Below, piece after piece: positions 28,401-37,520 of a stretch of 64,000 bases of DNA. The DNA lies in NCBI GenBank assembly GCA_037447605.1, contig CM074808.1:2884407-2948406 (forward strand), in the 5' to 3' direction. The DNA is from Zygnema circumcarinatum. Its lineage: Eukaryota > Streptophyta > Zygnematophyceae > Zygnematales > Zygnemataceae. Each line of letters opens with the position of its first letter. Within the stretch, counting starts at the first letter, position 1. The notes beneath the pieces were generated by a model, which was not told the origin of the DNA, did not search any database, and saw only the letters and a list, made by a program, of their open reading frames with translations. A program made the position numbers and the translations under genes.

Positions 28401-29519
28401 GTCAAGGAACAAACGAGACCATCAGAGTACAAAATTGGAGTTATCGTCTCAACACCGCCACTTGAAATGAATGTAGCAAGTTGAAAAGACAATACTACGA
28501 TTCATGTACAGGGCTGCTGAGCCGGGCAGAGAGATTGACAAAACTTGTCAGTAATTACAACAACGCTCTTCTCTCTTTTGTGTGACCAACGTTATCACGT
28601 GTGTGACACGAGTGAATGCGGCAAAGGGTTCAAAATGCAAAAAGCCTTTTGTAGTGTAGAAAAAAAAAATTACGTGAAGAACATCTCTTGTGTAGAAAAG
28701 TTTATCCCGGCTCCAACAATGTCATTTGTTGTAAATGTAGAGCCATACGCCTCGCCACGTCCATGTGCATTGTAGAATTTCCCATCATCTCCATGATAGC
28801 CATAGCTGTTGTTCTCCCACCTGCGCACATGTTCCACGATACGATTCCTCATGCCTGTTATTCAAAATTTAAAAAGTACAGTATAGCTTCATCGTGCCCT
28901 CGTTCGATTTCGTGCATCGTGGAAGTACAAGAGCACAAAGCACTGCCAATTTTCGACTTTACCTCGTTTCTTTCCTGCTATGCAACAAACTCGGAAATTG
29001 CGCATCAAATGATGTGCAAGGCATGTTTAAGAGCATTATGTAGTCCAGTTTGCGACTGCTGACGAAATTGTGAAAGCTGGTTAGAGGACAATTAATAATG
29101 GCGCAGGAACGGGACCCTTTAGCGATAGAATTCGCAAAGTGCAACGTGCTTAATTAAATAAACTCGGAAGCGTCTTTTCATCTGAAGGCGAATGCAAGAA
29201 CTGTGCATGAGCAACAATTCAAAGATCAGTAGCGTTAGACTTACCCAGGCTGCCTGCTCATCTTAAAGTGCTTGTCTGTGAAGCCAATAGCAATCTTTCC
29301 ATCCTTCCCACGATCCTTGATAGAGATTTCGTAGTAATATAGCAGCCGCTGATTAGGGACGGGATGATTTCCTTGAATGGAACCAACATCATTCGTATGA
29401 TTTCCATTTCCAGTGTACTTCACGCTGAGCTTATCCTTGCTCACATCCAGAAACTGCCCACAATTCTTCGTGTTCAACTCGGACGGGAGGACCTCCTCGG
29501 TCTCCTCCTCCACATCCAT
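25468..29519 (-). CDS. RanBPM/GID-complex-type SPRY-LisH-CTLH-CRA protein
   Basis: Exons (minus): 29519-29245, 28820-28674, 28328-28242, 28052-28007, 27678-27602, 27388-27223, 26807-26739, 26320-26270, 26034-25945 and 25737-25468; 425 residues in one frame. The SPRY domain covers about 35-185 (YYYEISIKDRGKDGKIAIGF, SYGYHGDDG, NGKFLGTACKDVKGELFPTI, VNFGQRPFLFDIE), LisH about 212-245 (IVRSYLLYYGYQDTLAAFD), CTLH about 267-335 (LVRSGNIDDAIKKVEECYPQ, NFLLSTQKFIETV) and CRA about 337-425 (LALVAYESPEDSPVGYLL, LERLLKQLT, QGEVFRLHK). Such proteins are scaffold subunits of the CTLH/GID E3 ubiquitin ligase, cytosolic and nuclear. The acceptor of the 26320 exon (GAGAAG) is weak but is the only one that keeps frame. 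Confidence 0.93.
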
Positions 29520-29918
29520 AGCCTCCGCGAAGACTGGAGAGCGCGCCAGCGTGCAAACTCTTTCTCTCTGCCCCCAGAGCGCGATGCTTGCAGCGAGCGT
29601 GGATGCAGAAGGAGAAAGTTAGCCTCTCGAGGAGAGCAGCGTTCTCGCCAGCAGTGATTTGAAGCGCTTACAATCAAATTTCCCCTTGCAGGCCCGGCAG
29701 CCAGGCCTTGCAGCTGCTGCTGGGCAGGGCAGACGGGCGCTGCCGTCAATCATCCCCCGCCCCCTGGCGAGCCATACTGCGACCATCAGCCAATGAGAAT
29801 ACGCCAAGTAGGCATAACTGTCAACGTGGCGCATCCTCATTGGGACATGCCAAGTCAGACGCTCGCTCTACCCCTAGAGCCCGTGGGACCTTGGGAACAA
29901 TGTGGGATCCCATGGGTA
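29520..29918. promoter_or_regulatory. 5' flank of the RanBPM-type gene
   Basis: About 400 bp of GC-rich sequence upstream of the start codon, likely 5' UTR and promoter. An inverted CCAAT occurs near 29792 (AGCCAATGAG) and another GCCAAT-type string follows. No coding frame is accepted. Confidence 0.45.
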
Positions 29919-30326
29919 CCAATGGTTGCAACCAATGGGTAGGCGGACCCAACCAACTAGTGGCAATGGTTGAGAACCACTGCCAATGATTGTAACCATT
30001 GCATGGAGTATGCAGCCAGCCATCGCCAGTGGTTTCCAGCATTCGTTGTTGTTGATTGCCATGTATTGCTTAAACTTTGAACCCGTGGATTCAACGGTTG
30101 CCAACCATTGCCAATGGCTCAAACCATTGGTTGGGGAACTTGGTCAAGCATTGTAGGAATTGCTTTTACATTTGCCCAAAAGATCGTATGAGTGGTGTGA
30201 TTAAGGAGTTTCATGCCCACTGTACGTCGGATTGAAACGTGGTTCAGATTTCCCATCGGCAATCGTGGTCCGATGGTTGCCAACCATTGACCAGGGCTGA
30301 CCAACCCCAATGGTTGTCAAACATTG
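29919..30326. repeat. Cluster of near-palindromes, consensus CAATGGTTGnnAACCATTG
   Basis: Six copies of an imperfect palindrome lie in about 410 bp: 29919-29938, 29962-29983, 29983-30002, 30092-30110 (followed by AATGGCTCAAACCATTGG), 30271-30289 and 30308-30326. The half-site CAATGGTTG and its complement CAACCATTG recur with 0-2 mismatches while the sequence between copies is unrelated. The cluster ends about 60 bp before the 5S rRNA gene. Confidence 0.75.
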
Positions 30327-30385
30327 CTTGGGCATGAGCCAAATATTAATATCGTAAATAATAAATTGGATGAAAAAAATAGTTG

Positions 30386-30504
30386 TGGTGCGATCATACC
30401 TAGGCTATTACGCCGGATCCCATCAGAACTCCGCATCTAAGCGTCTGTGGGCTGGAATAGTACTGGGATGGGTAACCTCCCGGGAAGTCCCGGTGTCGCA
30501 CCCA
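30386..30504 (+). rRNA. 5S ribosomal RNA gene (solitary)
   Basis: The 119-nt stretch matches plant 5S rRNA along its length: the GGTGCGATCATACC 5' arm, CCGGATCCCATCAGAACTCC, the internal promoter region CTAAGCGTCTGTGGGCTGG, TAGTACTGGGATGGGTAACC, then CCTCCCGGGAAGTCC and the closing GTGTCGCACCC. Start and end can pair as helix I. A T-run (CTTTTA) follows at once, as needed for RNA polymerase III termination, and an AT-rich TAATAAATT lies about 25-30 bp upstream. Differences from angiosperm 5S are mostly in helix II. Only one copy is present, with no other rRNA near it; a 5S-derived retroposon or pseudogene remains possible. Confidence 0.88.
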
Positions 30505-32061
30505 CTTTTAGAATTTTTGGCTTTGGTTTTTGCATTTCTAACACTAACAATTCCATTGTCCCAACGTTTCCTTTCAAGTCGCGCCCACAATTGAAATTTG
30601 ATGACAACTTAGTTCACTTCGGTGTCCATGTCTAATGGGACGAGCAAGCATCACAAAGCCTAAGCGTGTTGCATCCGTTGCACAACAAATGCGCAACACT
30701 AGTATCCAAACAACATTGGCAAAAGCAAAACAAAGTCACAAGCCCCGAGCTTGCGGACGCGTCATTTAAATTGTTCAATTTGAACAAGTTCGGGTCAAGC
30801 GAACAACTTCCAAAGGCAGTTGTAGTGGTGGCAGCTGTCCGCCTAAAAAAAAGGGCCACCCGCAAGCGGCCATGGACTCCGAGTCTCCGACACAACTGAA
30901 ACCGCAACCGCAACCGCAACCGCAACCAATCTGGGCCTAGGGATGGCCTCACGCGCGAATATGGTTTGAAATTAATTTAAAAATAATATAAATTTTAGGC
31001 CCATCCCTCTCTCGGCCTTGCGCCTTGCCCTAGCGACCTTTTGGCCTTCTGTACGGATAGCAGCCGCGAGGGATAGTCCGTACTGTACGAAAAGCAAATG
31101 GGAGGCACCCTGGACCTCTGCGGGCCGGTTTGTCGGCGTCGTTGCAGCTCGCGCTGCAAGTTGCAGGAGAGGAAAGGGTGGGGGGGGGGAAACCTGCTTC
31201 CTGCTCAGATGTTTTCTGCGGGAGTTGCCGTCATATGTTGCATCAAATCGTCACATGCCGTATCAAATTAATTCATTTCGTCCTAGCAGTAATTTATTCT
31301 ATTCGATACAGAAGATGTCATTCCTTGGTTGATTTCCGTTTTTTCCACAATGGCGAACATGCTGAACGACTGAGCTGAACACACGGGCTGGTAGGGAGTC
31401 TTCGCCTCTGCATGGCATTGGAATTCAAAATGTGGACGGTAAAGTTCGTGGAGAAAGTACGGGTGCTAAATTCTGTAAATTATTTAAATCCATGCGGGAG
31501 CAGCTTGTTCAAGTTAAGATCGCCATAAAGTGGATTCTGTAATGAGCTCGTGCACGGTCTTCCCTGTATTCGTTCCGTCATCTATGATTTCTTTCACCGG
31601 AGCATCAGAGATTTCTTTCGCAATGTTTATGTTGAAGGCAAACATTCAAGTATTGATCAGCTTCTCCAGTGCAAGTGCTACAGGTAATACAGTTTGTCAA
31701 AAGGCGGCAATTTTCTTCACTAGAAGCAAGAATCTTGGGAGGTACCATTCTTTCTTTGCTTGCATGTTTACTCGTTGCTTGATTCGGGACAAAAAGTTCT
31801 GATATGTTTCATTTATAGCTCACAGACTGCAGGTTGTGCGGTTTGGTAAACTGAAGGTCCTACTGGTGTTCATCTAAGGATAAATTAGCAGCACCCATGT
31901 AAAAATCGGTTGTTACTGTTTGCGGCACCTGACAACAATGCTGATTTTCCCCATCGCAGGGCTAAAACTGAGTGAAGCTAATGATCATCTGGCTTGAAAA
32001 CTACTGAAACCTGAATAGACTTTATATCTGTGAACGAAAAGCTCCCAGGAAAGCACAGAGC
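30505..32061. other. Intergenic region with hexanucleotide repeat
   Basis: About 1.6 kb without an accepted gene. It includes the 5S terminator, a short AACCGC tandem (30900-30928), an AT-rich patch near 30968-31000 and the presumed promoter of the downstream membrane-protein gene. Confidence 0.55.
30900..30928. repeat. (AACCGC)n tandem repeat
   Basis: Four to five copies of AACCGC in tandem. The related GGTTGCGGTTGCGGTCGCG string occurs near 22338-22358 on the other strand orientation. Confidence 0.7.
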
Positions 32062-33654
32062 ATGGCGAAATATTCGTGGTTTCCTTCTTTTTGGAAGAAG
32101 CAAGGAAAGAGAAGCTCAGGTGGTTCTTCTGGAATTGGTCTCCCACGTCTTGACGCCAGCTTTTCAACGAGTGATGAAGGACAGCCGCTGTTCGTTGGAA
32201 GACCAACAAAACCAATAGTGACACATACTACTTTGTTCAGCAAGCCTACTCTGCCTAGCCTTTTCACTGTCAAGCCTGCTTATTTTCAACTACCAGTGGC
32301 TGAAGGCAAGCAGCCGTCCTCTGCAATACTATGCATCTCCGTCCTTTTATTGTTAGTTTCGTCGGCACTGCTGTGTGGCGCCTTTACCCTGTATTTTCTC
32401 TCTAGGTCTGGCTCAAGTGTGTTGGTTGACAATACCACAGCTCCAGGAACTACCCATGACCTGGAAGACGCAGGCAATCAGCCACTCCCTCCTGGACCAC
32501 TCCAGTCAGACCCGTCCTTACCAGCATCTTCCACCAGCTCCGAGCAGGATCAGTCGCAGTCTTCTGAACCAGGCTCTGAACCTTCTATCCCTCAGCCGGG
32601 TGGTGGTGAAAACCTTCATGGCAGTGGCCCAGGACCGCAGCCGAATGGCGCACATGGGGAATACTTTCTACCTTCTGAAGAAGACACTAAAATCCTACTT
32701 CTTTATCAGTTCTATCATACGCAGGAAGCATGGAGTCACATCCACAATGTGCCACCTTTCAGAGGAATCTGTGACTATCCCCAAATGGTCCGTCCAAGCA
32801 GCAATGACGTTGATGCGCCTTCCCTCCTACCAATCCTTCAGGATGTCGCTTATCAGGGACTCTTATGTGAATATGGTGCCATGCTTACAATTGATAGCCA
32901 TATGCAGGCTATTCAAGGAGCTGTGCCGTGGATTGGGTTTCAAAGCTGGAGGGCAACAGACCGTGGTATTGCTCTTTCTCCCTTAGCGCTGCATCACCTT
33001 GAAGAGTATGTCAGGGCAAACCATCGAGTAGGCCCTGTGCCAGACACGAACATCTTCTACTACTGGGTAGCATATGGGCCTCTCGACTTTTATCAAGACT
33101 GTGACACAAGCTATGGAAAATGCTCCCATGTTTTCGCTGCGGTTTTTCAAGAATTGCTGAATACGGATGCAATCCTCGGATCGACGTCGGACAGAACCCT
33201 TTTTTTTCCTGCCAACCAGGAACATTTGCCGCCAATGCCAATCCACGGCCGAGGGTTCGCATGCTGCTCATATTGGCTCATGCATGTGGACAGCTTCAGG
33301 AGATTCATGAGATTCCTGCGGCTTTTTTATGTCACGTTAGAAAGTCTGTTTCATGTTCACGACAATGCGGAAGCTTGCCCCTTAGGAATCCGTGATCAGC
33401 GGGAGTCGGCAAGCCAGTGCTGGTGCTTCATCATGGAAAGGCTTGTCAACATTTGGGTTTACCATACGGGACATAAAATGATGTTTGTTGATCGTGATGG
33501 GTCTCTGGACGAGCAGTTCCCTGTTCCGGAGAGGATCAGCTGGGCTGATCGGTTCACGTCAGAGAACTTGGACAGACTTGAGCGGAGCTTCCCACAGCGA
33601 TTGCTGCCGAGGGAGGCGGAGCTTTATCGGAGGTTGGGAGCAGAGATGGCCTAA
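32062..33654 (+). CDS. Type II membrane protein, glycosyltransferase-like (DUF4422-like C-terminus)
   Basis: Intronless, 530 residues. A basic cytosolic N-terminus is followed by one membrane span at about 87-113 (AILCISVLLLLVSSALLCGA), a Pro/Ser/Gln-rich stem (about 120-205) and a lumenal domain from about 210. This is the architecture of Golgi type II glycosyltransferases. The lumenal part has FYYWVAYGPLDFYQDCD, a Cys-Cys motif in FACCSYWLMHVDSFRRF and the late motif CWCFIMERLVNIWVYHTG, which resembles the region of DUF4422-type glycosyltransferase-like proteins where a helix ends in ERLxNxWL. I cannot see a clear DxD metal site in the expected context. Family assignment is tentative; sugar donor and acceptor are unknown. 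Lumenal cysteines suggest disulphides. Confidence 0.7.
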   Translation: MAKYSWFPSFWKKQGKRSSGGSSGIGLPRLDASFSTSDEGQPLFVGRPTKPIVTHTTLFSKPTLPSLFTVKPAYFQLPVAEGKQPSSAILCISVLLLLVSSALLCGAFTLYFLSRSGSSVLVDNTTAPGTTHDLEDAGNQPLPPGPLQSDPSLPASSTSSEQDQSQSSEPGSEPSIPQPGGGENLHGSGPGPQPNGAHGEYFLPSEEDTKILLLYQFYHTQEAWSHIHNVPPFRGICDYPQMVRPSSNDVDAPSLLPILQDVAYQGLLCEYGAMLTIDSHMQAIQGAVPWIGFQSWRATDRGIALSPLALHHLEEYVRANHRVGPVPDTNIFYYWVAYGPLDFYQDCDTSYGKCSHVFAAVFQELLNTDAILGSTSDRTLFFPANQEHLPPMPIHGRGFACCSYWLMHVDSFRRFMRFLRLFYVTLESLFHVHDNAEACPLGIRDQRESASQCWCFIMERLVNIWVYHTGHKMMFVDRDGSLDEQFPVPERISWADRFTSENLDRLERSFPQRLLPREAELYRRLGAEMA

Positions 33655-35369
33655 TGGCGAGCACCGGAAGCAGACGGTGAGTTCAGTTTTGATTAAAAGT
33701 CAATCGAACTTCAAGCCGCATGCAGCGTTTTGAGCTTGCAAACTCCCCGCTTGCTCGGTGTACTCTTCTGTACTTTTAAGTTTCTGTATGGTGTACATGT
33801 AGATAGTAGATGTTGGAACAGCAGACTCTGTTGGGCTGGTTTCCTACCTTGGGGTAGTGACTTTTTTAGCCTGTGAATCCTGTTCACCAGGTTATTAGGG
33901 GGTGTCAGACTTAAAACTTGTTCGTAAGTTTGAGATCAGAACGAGTACTCCGGCAAAATCGTGATCTTGCTGCGGCGGAGTACTTCTGAAACATTGTTCG
34001 TAAGGTTTTGTTAAGTCCGTCACCCCCTGTTTGTTGCTGCGACAACAAAAAACTTGAAAGCTGTTAATCTTCTTTCGCATGTAGGATTACATCTACAAAA
34101 AGGAGAAACGACAATAGTTTGTACTGTCGTTTCATGTCTATCGGTGATTTTACTCTTTTCGTTTCTGAGTATTGGCTACCGTTTATGTTCATTCTGAGGG
34201 TAGTTCTTACCAAAGTGGATAGGTGGTGATTTCTTAGCGCCGCATGTTAAAGGAGTCATTTTTTTTCGCAGCCGCAATCAAGGTCCACGGATGATGCCGG
34301 CTGTGCAGAATCCGGCTGCTAGGAACGAAAGCAGAAGGCTCGGAAACAGCTTTGTCATTCTCGCTTTGATTTACAGCCAGTTCATACCGATACTTGTACC
34401 GTAATTAACAATAATAATAATAACCGTAACTTCAACGTTAACTCCTGTCAATGCAAGCATGCAAAGACCCTCTTGCCGTAGCAGCGCCACACTATTGGCA
34501 GTGCCTCCTCATCTGTCGCCTGGCAAATAAAAACTAGCTTCACTGTGTCAGCACGAGAGCATTAAGGCCAGTCAGAAGGGCCTCTCCTCCGCTTCTTCCA
34601 AGACACTAACTTAGGCAGCCTGCAATTTCAGCCTATAATGTGTGGGCCTTAGTCAACTGACGCTATTTAACTAGCATTTGCTTCACTACCAGGCGGTTTT
34701 TCCAACTGTGGCCAGCATCAGCCTTCCCGAGCGGGCACACCCCACCCACGACTGTCAACTAACAACAGAAAATGGGCTAATCGGACACCATAGAAATTTG
34801 ACAGGGGTTGTAAAATTCTCGTGGGCACCTTAAAAACGACCAAGAAGATCGCATACATGAATGGAACTTGATATGGCTGCATGCCATGAACTATTGTAAA
34901 TGCTCTACTGTTGCGTTCATCTGTACTGGGAGCTGCCTATTTTATGAACACTAACATTCATCTTTACTGAGAGCTGCCTATTTTTTGGACACTAACTTGA
35001 AACAATGGCAACTTAAGTGTCACCTTGATCATGTCGAGAGCTGCAAGAGAGCCTCTCGAGTTGTGAAATTCGGCCTGCCCCATGGGAAAGCACGAGTGTG
35101 CAGCATCAGCAGCCAAAACATGGAGTTGCATAATAAACAGGTATGGATTTTTTCAACAAGCCAGAAAGTGCGCCCAAGTTTTTATAACATAACGTCTTTC
35201 AACAAAAAAAGGAAAAGGCTAAGGCTCCAAAATTTACTCGAGGTACTTAGTACAAGTAAAGGAAAAGGATCACCAAAGGAAAGGCCTAGCTCTGCTTGCT
35301 TACCACAAAGATTCGTCTGGATGGCACGCTCCTGTCCAACCTTCACCGTTTTAGCGTACATTCTTCAAG
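33655..35369. other. Convergent spacer with MITE-like element
   Basis: About 1.7 kb between the membrane-protein gene and the YwbE-domain gene. Apart from the inverted-repeat element at 33897-34028 and a short AAT run near 34410 I recognise nothing. Open frames reaching into 35608 are antisense to the YwbE gene and are not believed. Confidence 0.55.
33897..34028. mobile_element. Short inverted-repeat element, MITE-like (~132 bp)
   Basis: The ends are AGGGGGTGTCAGACTTAA and, inverted, AGGGGGTGACGGACTTAA (read from the right). The inner arms also pair (AGTACTCCG on both sides of a short GC-containing loop). There is no coding capacity. It sits in the 3' flank of the membrane-protein gene. A target-site duplication is not clear. 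Confidence 0.6.
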
Positions 35370-37520
35370 TCACACGGACATCCGTTTCAACTCCTCCAGC
35401 CTCGCCTTCAAGCTGGAAATCTCAGCCGCCCATTCTGGACGAACCTGAATGGGCTTCACAGGACCTTCAGGCACTTTCTTTTCCAGACGCGAAGCCCCTG
35501 CCCGCTCCTTGCGAGCGTTTCCTGAGCCTGCCCCTTTCTGCTTCTCTTCAGCCTTTGCTTTCTCAATGGCAACTTTTTGCATTGCAGCGAGAATCATCTC
35601 TCCTGTAATTCGTGGCTTTCCCACATCACTACTCTCTTTTGGCGCTTCCTTGTCCGTTTCCTCCGTGCTTGATTCTGTTGAGTTTGCCATCACGTCATCC
35701 GATTCACTGGATCCTTTCGTCCACCTGTCACCTCTGAACTTTCGACCTTTCACATCACTGTGAACGTCGTTAGCCAAGACGGTTTTTGCTGCGGTACTCT
35801 CCGAAGTTGCACTAGGTAAAGGTACAGACTCTTCTCTCCTCTTATTTCTCCCTCTCTGCTCTCCAGCATTTCTAGTCTCCTCGCTCTTTTGATCTCTGAC
35901 TTTTGATCTCCCATGTAACCTGGATCTCGGAGCTTGTGTCCCATTATTCGCATTCTCTTTCACTTCCTCCCTCACACGGCTCTTGCTCGTAGATGTCTCC
36001 TTTTTCAGCCTTCTGAGACCATTTTGCCCCAGTTTTTCCTGCCCATCCTCATCAGCATTTGCAACCGCCGCTTTCCCAGTTGGTTCGTGCTTTGAATGTT
36101 TTCGATTTACACGGTCTTGTTCCTCCTCTTCTCCTGATGTCTTCTGTTCTTCACTCTTTCCAATTGACCGACTCTCAATTAAATCGTCACTGTTTTTTAG
36201 TTCCGCCATTTGAGTTTTAGCATCTTCATCGATGTCCCGTTCGTCACCCAATTCCTCCCGATCATCTAGGTTGTTGTCACTCCAACTGTCTGACTGTGAA
36301 ACTGGAAACCCGTCCGCAACAGTAATAGCAGGATCCGCAACAGTAATAGCAGTATCCGCAACAGGTGAAAATCCAGCCTTCAAGATGGCCATTCCAGAAA
36401 AGGGGTTACTTCCTCCTCCCTGAGGTATCCTACGCTCCGCACGCTTTGCTCGCTCCTTATTGATTGAACGCCCAGCTCGTGCTCGAGAAGCCGCTTGCTT
36501 GGACACCGCAGGCTCATTACCATCACGGACAATATGCTCACTGCCAAAATTCCTACTTTCCGACTGTGTCCCCTCAGACTGCAGCGGGACATGGGCCGGC
36601 TTATAAACATTTTGCTTTCCAAGTGCATCTGTCTCTGCTCCAGCGCTTGTTTCTTTGTCCACTGTCTCCTCAAATTGAACTTCCGTGGTAAAGTCTTTTG
36701 AGTTCTCTGATGAAACTTCCAACAGTTCAGGAACAGCCGGAACGAGCTGTGCTCTAAGGTCCACGAGAGCTGCAAAAGGTGATGAGCGACTCACTCCTTT
36801 CGCTAATTTTTCATCCACTTCCAGGGAATTAGAGGCTTCCACATATCCGGACATTGCTGCCCGAGGCAACTCCAACCGCTTTGCAGGCTGCAGTCCAGTC
36901 AATGCTGATAGTTCATCTAATTTAGCTGCTGTTGCTGATCCTGAATTAGATTCCCTTACAGAACGACTTAATATCGACTGAACCCTACCAATTGTACCGC
37001 CATTGAGACGAACTTTCACGCCGCGTGGATGAAAGCTACTGTTTGTTAGTACTTCAGCCACAATGCCGCGTGTCAGTTTACCTGATCGCTGGTCTTCCTT
37101 GCACACTACCTCTACCTCTACGCCTGGAGGAACCCGACTTCGCACGCAGGCATCCTTTGAGGGCGTAACTTGCGCCGAAATAGGGGCTTTCGATGAATTA
37201 CGCGCTTGGAAACCCTTTCCATTGCGATGCTGCATAGATATGCCTTCAAATGGAATGCCTAGAAAGTGAGACGATGCCGAAGTCTGACAGGAAAGGCGGT
37301 GCGTCTTCTCACAGGACTTCATGGCGGCAGACGTCGTTGGGGGCTTCCCCGCAGTCACACTGACGCCATTTTTCCGTCCAAGAAAGACGAAGGTACCTTC
37401 CGACATAGGCTCCACAAATATATGGAAACTTGCAACGCAGGGATGCCTCCCCATGGGAGCCGCTCTCCTGATGGCGGCCATGTCTGCTGGCGCCCCCCCA
37501 CCCGCTACCGCAGCCGCCAT
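35370..37520 (-). CDS. Long YwbE-domain (DUF2196) protein, probably plastid-targeted
   Basis: Single exon, 716 residues. The N-terminus (MAAAVAGGG, then Ser/Arg/Lys-rich) looks like an organelle transit peptide. Residues about 130-185 form a YwbE domain (VCKEDQRSGKLTRGIVAEVL, SSFHPRGVKVRLNGGTIGRV), a short module known from bacterial YwbE proteins of about 65 residues. The remaining 500 residues are charged, low-complexity and probably disordered (Glu/Lys/Ser-rich), containing a tandem AITVAD duplication (DNA 36319-36365). A short C-terminal helix ends ISSLKARLEELKRMSV and may be a coiled coil. Function of YwbE is unknown; nucleic-acid binding has been suggested only by its small basic beta fold. 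No intron was needed. Confidence 0.8.
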   Translation of the reverse strand: MAAAVAGGGAPADMAAIRRAAPMGRHPCVASFHIFVEPMSEGTFVFLGRKNGVSVTAGKPPTTSAAMKSCEKTHRLSCQTSASSHFLGIPFEGISMQHRNGKGFQARNSSKAPISAQVTPSKDACVRSRVPPGVEVEVVCKEDQRSGKLTRGIVAEVLTNSSFHPRGVKVRLNGGTIGRVQSILSRSVRESNSGSATAAKLDELSALTGLQPAKRLELPRAAMSGYVEASNSLEVDEKLAKGVSRSSPFAALVDLRAQLVPAVPELLEVSSENSKDFTTEVQFEETVDKETSAGAETDALGKQNVYKPAHVPLQSEGTQSESRNFGSEHIVRDGNEPAVSKQAASRARAGRSINKERAKRAERRIPQGGGSNPFSGMAILKAGFSPVADTAITVADPAITVADGFPVSQSDSWSDNNLDDREELGDERDIDEDAKTQMAELKNSDDLIESRSIGKSEEQKTSGEEEEQDRVNRKHSKHEPTGKAAVANADEDGQEKLGQNGLRRLKKETSTSKSRVREEVKENANNGTQAPRSRLHGRSKVRDQKSEETRNAGEQRGRNKRREESVPLPSATSESTAAKTVLANDVHSDVKGRKFRGDRWTKGSSESDDVMANSTESSTEETDKEAPKESSDVGKPRITGEMILAAMQKVAIEKAKAEEKQKGAGSGNARKERAGASRLEKKVPEGPVKPIQVRPEWAAEISSLKARLEELKRMSV

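Noticed and set aside
34985-35608. Plus-strand frame of 207 codons
   Set aside because: Its 3' half is antisense to the YwbE-domain gene and its 5' half has no similarity or promoter context.
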